From: an uncultured Bacilli bacterium
Lineage (GTDB): Bacteria; Bacillota_I; Bacilli_A; RF39; UBA660
Length of the DNA stretch: 35,988 nt
Direction: 5' to 3'
Assembly: GCA_948629335.1 (NCBI GenBank)
Contig: CAPHZB010000008.1
Span: forward strand, 1 to 35,988
A program made the translations under genes and the position numbers. Shown here piece by piece: positions 32,260 through 35,988 of the stretch; position 1 is the first letter of the stretch, and each line of letters opens with the position of its first letter. Under the pieces are notes generated by a model that saw only the letters and a program-made list of their open reading frames with translations, ran no database searches and was not told where the DNA came from.

Positions 32260-32444
32260 TAGTTCCAGGAGATAAAGTAAAGATAGTAAAGGGAATAGCT
32301 AAATCAGATGACATATATGCAGTAACATCGATACCATTTAAAGTTGGTGGAACAACAGTTGTGCATATTGAAAATATCAAGACAGGTCAAGTAATACGTG
32401 CGTATGATGTTACCTTTTTAGAGAAAGTAGATTCAAAGGAGTGA
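32256..32444 (+). CDS. Small beta-barrel-like phage protein
   Basis: 62 residues. IVPGDKVKIVKGIAKSDDIYAV resembles the start of KOW/SH3-like barrels, which often bind RNA or proteins. This is a fold impression only. Confidence 0.6.
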   Translation: MIVPGDKVKIVKGIAKSDDIYAVTSIPFKVGGTTVVHIENIKTGQVIRAYDVTFLEKVDSKE

Positions 32445-32450
32445 GATAAA

Positions 32451-32624
32451 ATGAATAGCTATACGGACATAGACATGAGCATATTAAATTTTATAGCAGT
32501 AATAAGTTTAGCAACATCTTTAGCATTACTTATTACTTTAGTTCCGTTTGTGAGCGAACAGGAAAATAGATTAGACAAGCTAGAGAAAGAACTAGTTGTT
32601 GAATTAGATGAAGAGGTGAAATAG
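32451..32624 (+). CDS. Small phage membrane protein
   Basis: 57 residues. One transmembrane helix (ILNFIAVISLATSLALLITLVPF) and an acidic cytosolic helix (NRLDKLEKELVVELDEE). AAGGAGTGAG ribosome site. Its stop lies directly before the next gene's TTG start. Confidence 0.65.
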   Translation: MNSYTDIDMSILNFIAVISLATSLALLITLVPFVSEQENRLDKLEKELVVELDEEVK

Positions 32625-32882
32625 TTGAAAAAATTGAAAATTGAGGAGTTAGTATTAGCTAAGTGTATACAAACGAGTGCTTGGGGTACTGGACAGACAG
32701 ATTTAAAACTAGGTGAATATTATGTCGTTGAAGAAATTATGATAAGTCAAAGTTATTCAAGTGTAGTAATAAATAACAAAGCTTATAATTCAATCATGTT
32801 TGAGTATTTTGAATGTAGACCATTAAATATTTATGAGAGATATTCTCCATATAGAAGATTAAAAGGTGAGAAGTATGAATGA
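32625..32882 (+). CDS. Small phage protein, unknown
   Basis: 85 residues, TTG start with GAGGTGAAATAG upstream. Contains LAKCIQTSAWGTGQTDLKLGEYYVV, a small beta-rich pattern. Overlaps the next start. No family recognised. Confidence 0.6.
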   Translation: MKKLKIEELVLAKCIQTSAWGTGQTDLKLGEYYVVEEIMISQSYSSVVINNKAYNSIMFEYFECRPLNIYERYSPYRRLKGEKYE

Positions 32883-33000
32883 AAATTTAAGTAAAGAATT
32901 ATCAAGATTACAATTATTAAATGTTAGATATAAAAATAAATTAAGAATGTGTCCTTTAGAAATTAAAAAAGAGGAAGCAAGAGCATTTGGTAGCAATTAA
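32875..33000 (+). CDS. Small phage protein, unknown
   Basis: 41 residues with AAAAGGTGAGAAGT upstream. Short basic helix (SKELSRLQLLNVRYKNKLRM). No function recognised. Confidence 0.55.
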   Translation: MNENLSKELSRLQLLNVRYKNKLRMCPLEIKKEEARAFGSN

Positions 33001-33012
33001 AGGGGTGAAATA

Positions 33013-33243
33013 GTGTTAAAGATAAAAGATAATGCAGATTTAAAGGAATTAGAAAAATATGGATTTAAAAGAGAATGGAATTATAAAACAGGTGAATATG
33101 ATGGATTATACTATTGCCAAGATTTTAAAATCTGTAAGAATAAACATTTAAAACCTTTTAATGGAACAAATCATAAAAGATATGATTGTATATATGACTT
33201 AATAAAGGCTGATTTAGTAGAGAAAGTAGATGATTGCAAATGA
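33013..33243 (+). CDS. Phage protein, paralogue of the gene at 29211
   Basis: 76 residues, GTG start with AGGGGTGAAATA upstream. LKELEKYGFKREWN near the start and IYDLIKADLVEKV near the end match in order the protein at 29211-29534. It lacks about 30 residues of the middle. Small phage family of unknown function. Confidence 0.65.
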   Translation: MLKIKDNADLKELEKYGFKREWNYKTGEYDGLYYCQDFKICKNKHLKPFNGTNHKRYDCIYDLIKADLVEKVDDCK

Positions 33244-33401
33244 ACAATGAACCAACAGTTAAACCTTTAACAGAAGAACAACAGCTTGAATGGGAAATTG
33301 AGTTTTGGAAGGAATTAAAAGAAGAAGCAATCGAACACTTAGAAGAAGCAGAGGAAAAATTGGCAAAGGTGAAAGAAAAACAAAGTGAAGGAGTGAAATA
33401 A
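33240..33401 (+). CDS. Small acidic coiled-coil phage protein
   Basis: 53 residues, overlapping the previous stop by four bases and the next start by one (TAATG). Almost wholly charged helix (FWKELKEEAIEHLEEAEEK). Tight coupling to the SPFH gene suggests shared expression. Confidence 0.55.
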   Translation: MNNEPTVKPLTEEQQLEWEIEFWKELKEEAIEHLEEAEEKLAKVKEKQSEGVK

Positions 33402-34261
33402 TGAGAACAATAGTAATTAGTTTAGTTGTAACAATAATTTCAATTGCAAGCTTAGGTTATAATTTTGATAAAAGAAAATGGGAGTTTAGAAAAAGGATTT
33501 TATTTAGTTTAGCATGGTTAGTACTTATAATATTTGATTGTTTTTCAACGATTAAAACTGGTGAAATAGGAATTAGAACAAGATTTGGGAAAATAGTAAG
33601 TAGTACTAAGAATGAAGGCATTGTTTTTAAAAGTCCACTTGATAAAGTAGAAAGAATTAACGTTAAAGTACAAAAATATGAAAACAAAGATGTATTATCA
33701 ACTTCTACAAAAGATATGCAAATAGTAAATAATATAAGAGTATCAATCAATTATCAAATAGACGGTAGTAAAGTAGTTGATTTATATAAAAAAGTAGGAA
33801 CTGGATATAAAGAAACAGTGTTAGAACCTGCAATACAAGAAACAATTAAAGGTGTTATATCTAAATATACATCTGAGGAATTAGTTACAAAAAGAAGTGA
33901 AATATCACTGGATATAAATAATACCTTAGATGAAAGAATTAAAAATTATGGAATTAATAGTGTATCAGTGGCAATTAATAATTTTGATTTTAGTGAGGCA
34001 TATAATCAGGCAATTGAGCAAAAAGCAGTTGCAGAACAACAAGTTCAAACATCAAAAAATCAATTGGAAAAGGCTAAAGTGGAGGCAGAAAAGAAAATAG
34101 TAGAAGCAGAAGCTACAAATAAAGCAAATGAATTATTAAAACAAAATGTAACAGATGAGGTATTAATGAAACAATTTATTGAAAAGTGGGATGGTAAACT
34201 GCCTAATACGTATGCAGGAACTGATGTATTGGGGATATTCAATTTAGATAAAAGTGAGTGA
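33401..34261 (+). CDS. SPFH/prohibitin-like membrane protein
   Basis: 286 residues. Two N-terminal hydrophobic segments (about 4-20 and 31-48) precede an SPFH/Band 7 domain: GEIGIRTRFGKI, GIVFKSPLDKVERINVKVQKYE, STKDMQIVNNIRVSINYQID, then TLDERIKNYGINSVSVAINNFDF. A coiled coil follows (AVAEQQVQTSKNQLEKAKVEAE). SPFH proteins form ring-like membrane scaffolds. Phage copies occur, but their role is not known; effects on host membrane proteases or on superinfection are possibilities. Starts at a TAATG overlap. Confidence 0.9.
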   Translation: MRTIVISLVVTIISIASLGYNFDKRKWEFRKRILFSLAWLVLIIFDCFSTIKTGEIGIRTRFGKIVSSTKNEGIVFKSPLDKVERINVKVQKYENKDVLSTSTKDMQIVNNIRVSINYQIDGSKVVDLYKKVGTGYKETVLEPAIQETIKGVISKYTSEELVTKRSEISLDINNTLDERIKNYGINSVSVAINNFDFSEAYNQAIEQKAVAEQQVQTSKNQLEKAKVEAEKKIVEAEATNKANELLKQNVTDEVLMKQFIEKWDGKLPNTYAGTDVLGIFNLDKSE

Positions 34262-34283
34262 TTAGAGAAAAAATAAAATAAAC

Positions 34284-34451
34284 ATGATTGAAGAAATATT
34301 AAAAGTAATGAATATACTTGCATCACAAGAAAAGATTAAAGAACTACAAGAAGAATACAAACATGCTAGACCGCTAAGAAAATACGAAATTTGGAGTAGT
34401 TTAAACAAAATGGGAATAAAAGTAGGAGGCAGAAGTGAAGATAGTGAATGA
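34284..34451 (+). CDS. Small phage protein, unknown
   Basis: 55 residues. No clear ribosome site, so translation is uncertain. Contains QEKIKELQEEYKHARPLRKYE. Its 3' end overlaps the late-regulator start by 17 bases. Confidence 0.45.
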   Translation: MIEEILKVMNILASQEKIKELQEEYKHARPLRKYEIWSSLNKMGIKVGGRSEDSE

Positions 34452-34971
34452 AGAAACTAAAAATGAAATAGTAAAAAAAGTACTGGAAGAATTGAAGAAT
34501 AGAAAATTGTTAAACAATCCTAAATCATCAATAGCAAGTACAAAGAAGATGTTATATGGTTATAAAGTATTACCTGAGGCTATTAATCTTATAGAAGAAG
34601 AAATAAAAAGATTAGAGGTAGAATTAAAAGATATTCCTAAGCCTACCGCTAAGTCTAATAGTTTAGTATTAAATGAAAAAGGAAATACTTATGTTTATGG
34701 AGATGAAACTTTAGAAACTCGTATAAGTGAGTTAAAACAAGTAGTAGTTAAAGCTAAGTCTCAAATAAGAATTGTAGATAGTGCTTTAGAAAAAATACAA
34801 GATGATGAATACTATGATATTATTCCTTTACATTATTTTGATGATAACACTTTCGAGAAAATAGCTGAGATATGCGATTGGGCTACTGGTACAGTAAGTA
34901 AACATCATAAAAGATTATTAAATGTATTAAAAATATATTTGTTTCCTGATACATTTATGGACGAGTTATAG
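34435..34971 (+). CDS. ArpU/RinA-like late transcription regulator
   Basis: 178 residues from GTG 34435, with AGGAGG upstream. The C-terminus NTFEKIAEICDWATGTVSKHHKRLLNVLKIYLF (about 138-170) is a sigma-region-4-like helix-turn-helix of the ArpU/RinA kind that activates the packaging and structural genes in Gram-positive phages. The N-terminus is helical and charged. As the second-last early gene, it lies where such regulators normally precede the terminase genes. Confidence 0.75.
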   Translation: MKIVNEETKNEIVKKVLEELKNRKLLNNPKSSIASTKKMLYGYKVLPEAINLIEEEIKRLEVELKDIPKPTAKSNSLVLNEKGNTYVYGDETLETRISELKQVVVKAKSQIRIVDSALEKIQDDEYYDIIPLHYFDDNTFEKIAEICDWATGTVSKHHKRLLNVLKIYLFPDTFMDEL

Positions 34972-34978
34972 TGGATTT

Positions 34979-35401
34979 ATGGATAAAGATATAAAATTAG
35001 GTATTAAAGTAAAATGTAAAGGATATATAGTTAAGAAAACCAATATTGAGTATATTTACGCAAATAAAAAACATTTTAAAAAAGATATGGGTATATTTGG
35101 CGATGATGTCGAAGAACCTAAATTTTACATAGAAGATTTAGGAGAATACACACAAAAAATAACTGAAATCAAGAATAAAGAATTTACGGGAATAGTTGTA
35201 GGCATTACTCCAGTAGCTACAGAATATTATTATACTCAAGTTGAAAAAGATATTTTTGACCCTATTACATACAGCTATGTTGATACTCAACCTTTAGACC
35301 AAGTAAAAGTAGAAAAAACAGGATATATCGGTTGTTATAAAGTTTATTATGCAATGGGTAAAAGTAGGCTTGTTCCTGTTAACTTATTAGAAAAAGAATA
35401 A
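34979..35401 (+). CDS. Phage protein, unknown
   Basis: 140 residues from ATG 34979; ribosome site is weak. Beta-rich, with many Tyr (YIGCYKVYYAMGKSRLVPVNLL near the end). Last gene of the early run before the terminator. No family recognised. Confidence 0.6.
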   Translation: MDKDIKLGIKVKCKGYIVKKTNIEYIYANKKHFKKDMGIFGDDVEEPKFYIEDLGEYTQKITEIKNKEFTGIVVGITPVATEYYYTQVEKDIFDPITYSYVDTQPLDQVKVEKTGYIGCYKVYYAMGKSRLVPVNLLEKE

Positions 35402-35473
35402 ATAAAAATGAAATAAGCGTGAAATTAGTATGTATGGAATAATGAAATATAAATGATATAATAGTGTAAAATG

Positions 35474-35517
35474 AAATAATTATAATTGATTAATATATCA
35501 ACTATAATTATTTTTAT
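35474..35517 (+). terminator. Strong terminator ending the early operon
   Basis: Seventeen-base arms (35474-35490 and 35497-35513) pair at 16 positions around a six-base loop, followed by TTTTATTT. A TATAAT at 35457-35462 and another at 35503-35508 may be promoters around it. Confidence 0.75.
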
Positions 35518-35519
35518 TT

Positions 35520-35850
35520 ATGCTATTGAATAGGATAGCTCCTATTTATATAGAAGACGGAAACTAGAAGCCGTAAATAGGGTTTGTGCTTTTATCGTTT
35601 AAAAAGTTCTAGCGTTTGAAGACTGAGCGTTAAAATCTTCCGTTGACTTAAGGTGGTTATCGAAAATTACGACCAAAAAAGCAAAGGGTAGTTAGCTACT
35701 ATCCGTTTTATATGGGCTAATAAGTAGATAGGTATATGATTTGTCATATATTGGAAGTGTAAGTCTTCCTTAGCTCGTCCTTTTTATTCTTTTTATTCGT
35801 TGATGTTATCAACAAAAAAGAGTGGAACTAGAAATAGTTCCTTTTATTTA
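35520..35850 (+). ncRNA. Candidate structured RNA before the late genes
   Basis: About 330 bases without a supported gene but with many hairpins: AATAGGA/TCCTATT (35529-35546), CTATTTA/TAAATAG (35542-35580), GAAGA/TCTTC (35618-35641), GGGTAGT/ACTATCC (35687-35703 region), GGAAG/CTTCC (35754-35770), GTTGA/TCAAC, and a final terminator. The first two helices share bases and are mutually exclusive. I see no tRNA, tmRNA or group I core sequences. Family unknown; large phage RNAs such as ROOL or GOLLD should be compared. Confidence 0.45.
35824..35849 (+). terminator. Terminator of the structured RNA
   Basis: Perfect 7-bp stem GGAACTA (35824-35830), loop GAAA, TAGTTCC (35835-35841), followed by TTTTATTT. 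It ends the transcript of the preceding non-coding region. Confidence 0.85.
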
Positions 35851-35873
35851 CGTTTAAAAAGCGGGTGATGATT

Positions 35874-35988
35874 ATGATTGAAGCAATAATAAAGATTTTA
35901 TTCTTATTAGGAATGGCTATATTTTGTGGAGGGGTAATTGCACTCAATTATATAGATGAAATCATAGATTGGCTAAATAAAAGAAATG
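35874..35988 (+). CDS. Small phage membrane protein, partial at the window edge
   Basis: ATG 35874 with GGGTGAT five bases upstream. The visible 38 residues have one transmembrane helix (IIKILFLLGMAIFCGGVIAL) and a charged end. The frame is open at 35988. First gene after the structured RNA. Confidence 0.6.
   Translation, partial: MIEAIIKILFLLGMAIFCGGVIALNYIDEIIDWLNKRN

Larger units (their letters stand above)
13652..35988. mobile_element. Prophage (left part; continues past the window)
   Basis: A temperate tailed phage of the kind found in Bacillota. It has a serine integrase at the left edge, a divergent repressor/Cro switch at 17 kb, replication and recombination genes at 18.8-23.5 kb, many small early genes, and an ArpU/RinA-like late regulator at 34.4 kb. 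All early genes read rightward. No terminase, portal, capsid, tail or lysis gene is within the window, so the right end is beyond 35988. The left border is placed between the bacteriocin stop codon and the integrase stop codon and is uncertain by a few tens of bases. Confidence 0.9.

Noticed and set aside
33457..33750. Long leftward frame within the SPFH gene
   Set aside because: Antisense shadow of a well-supported gene, with no ribosome site; the same holds for leftward frames at 21802, 23920, 25929, 28992, 30960 and 31633.
35520..35850. Group I intron, tmRNA or tRNA cluster
   Set aside because: No P7 or core sequences of a group I intron, no tag frame with tRNA-like ends, and no CCA-ending cloverleaf were found.
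1..35988. CRISPR arrays, IS elements, rRNA
   Set aside because: No regularly spaced repeats, no transposase and no rRNA sequence were seen on either strand.

Overview
ORGANISM. The window is AT-rich, uses the standard genetic code (TGA acts as a stop), has Gram-positive Shine-Dalgarno sites, and carries Bacillus-like gene neighbourhoods: sufC-sufD-sufS, and SirA-like/YlbD-like/YlbE-like/rsmD. This points to a low-GC Bacillota of the class Bacilli, probably an uncultured gut-type lineage. No rRNA, tRNA or CRISPR array was seen, so placement rests on gene content only.

LAYOUT. (1) 1-4.5 kb: a surface-glycan cluster with a GT2 glycosyltransferase, a GT11 fucosyltransferase-like enzyme, a second fucosyltransferase-fold protein and a Wzx-type flippase whose 5' end is irregular. 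(2) 4.5-5.9 kb: a pilin-like protein with a class III (prepilin) signal. (3) 5.9-9.5 kb: a HIT hydrolase facing a short SUF iron-sulfur operon (sufC, a sufD-like gene, sufS; no sufU or sufB beside it), then a small membrane protein. (4) 9.5-11.2 kb: SirA-like, YlbD-like, YlbE-like and rsmD. (5) 11.2-13.65 kb: a C39-peptidase ABC bacteriocin exporter followed by a tiny double-glycine-leader peptide gene that stops early. (6) 13.65 kb to the right edge: the left 22 kb of a prophage. It begins with a large serine integrase whose stop codon lies 32 bases past the bacteriocin stop codon, so the left attachment site must lie at the 3' end of the bacteriocin gene.

PROPHAGE. The leftward lysogeny module holds the integrase, a PD-(D/E)XK-type nuclease-like gene and a short XRE repressor. 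A compact switch with three copies of a 17-bp operator separates the repressor from a Cro-like gene. Rightward early genes follow: a DnaD-like replication protein, an SbcC-like ATPase with a zinc-hook motif, RecT, an MBL-fold nuclease-like protein, a DNA methyltransferase, two free-standing HNH nucleases and a PAPS-reductase-like protein. About 25 small tightly packed genes come next, including a prepilin-like membrane protein, a gene split by an in-frame stop, and an SPFH/prohibitin-like protein. The run ends with an ArpU/RinA-like late regulator, a strong terminator and a roughly 330-base region that looks like a structured RNA with its own terminator. Terminase, capsid, tail and lysis genes and the right attachment site are outside the window.

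MOST INTERESTING. (a) The phage appears to sit inside a bacteriocin precursor gene, so excision could restore the full peptide. (b) Two diverged copies of one long-stem element (17902-18040 and 23780-23892) keep their base pairing through compensatory and wobble changes. (c) A nuclease gene converges with a candidate small RNA and has a minigene leader. (d) An unassigned structured RNA precedes the late region. All functions are read from sequence alone and no database search was possible.
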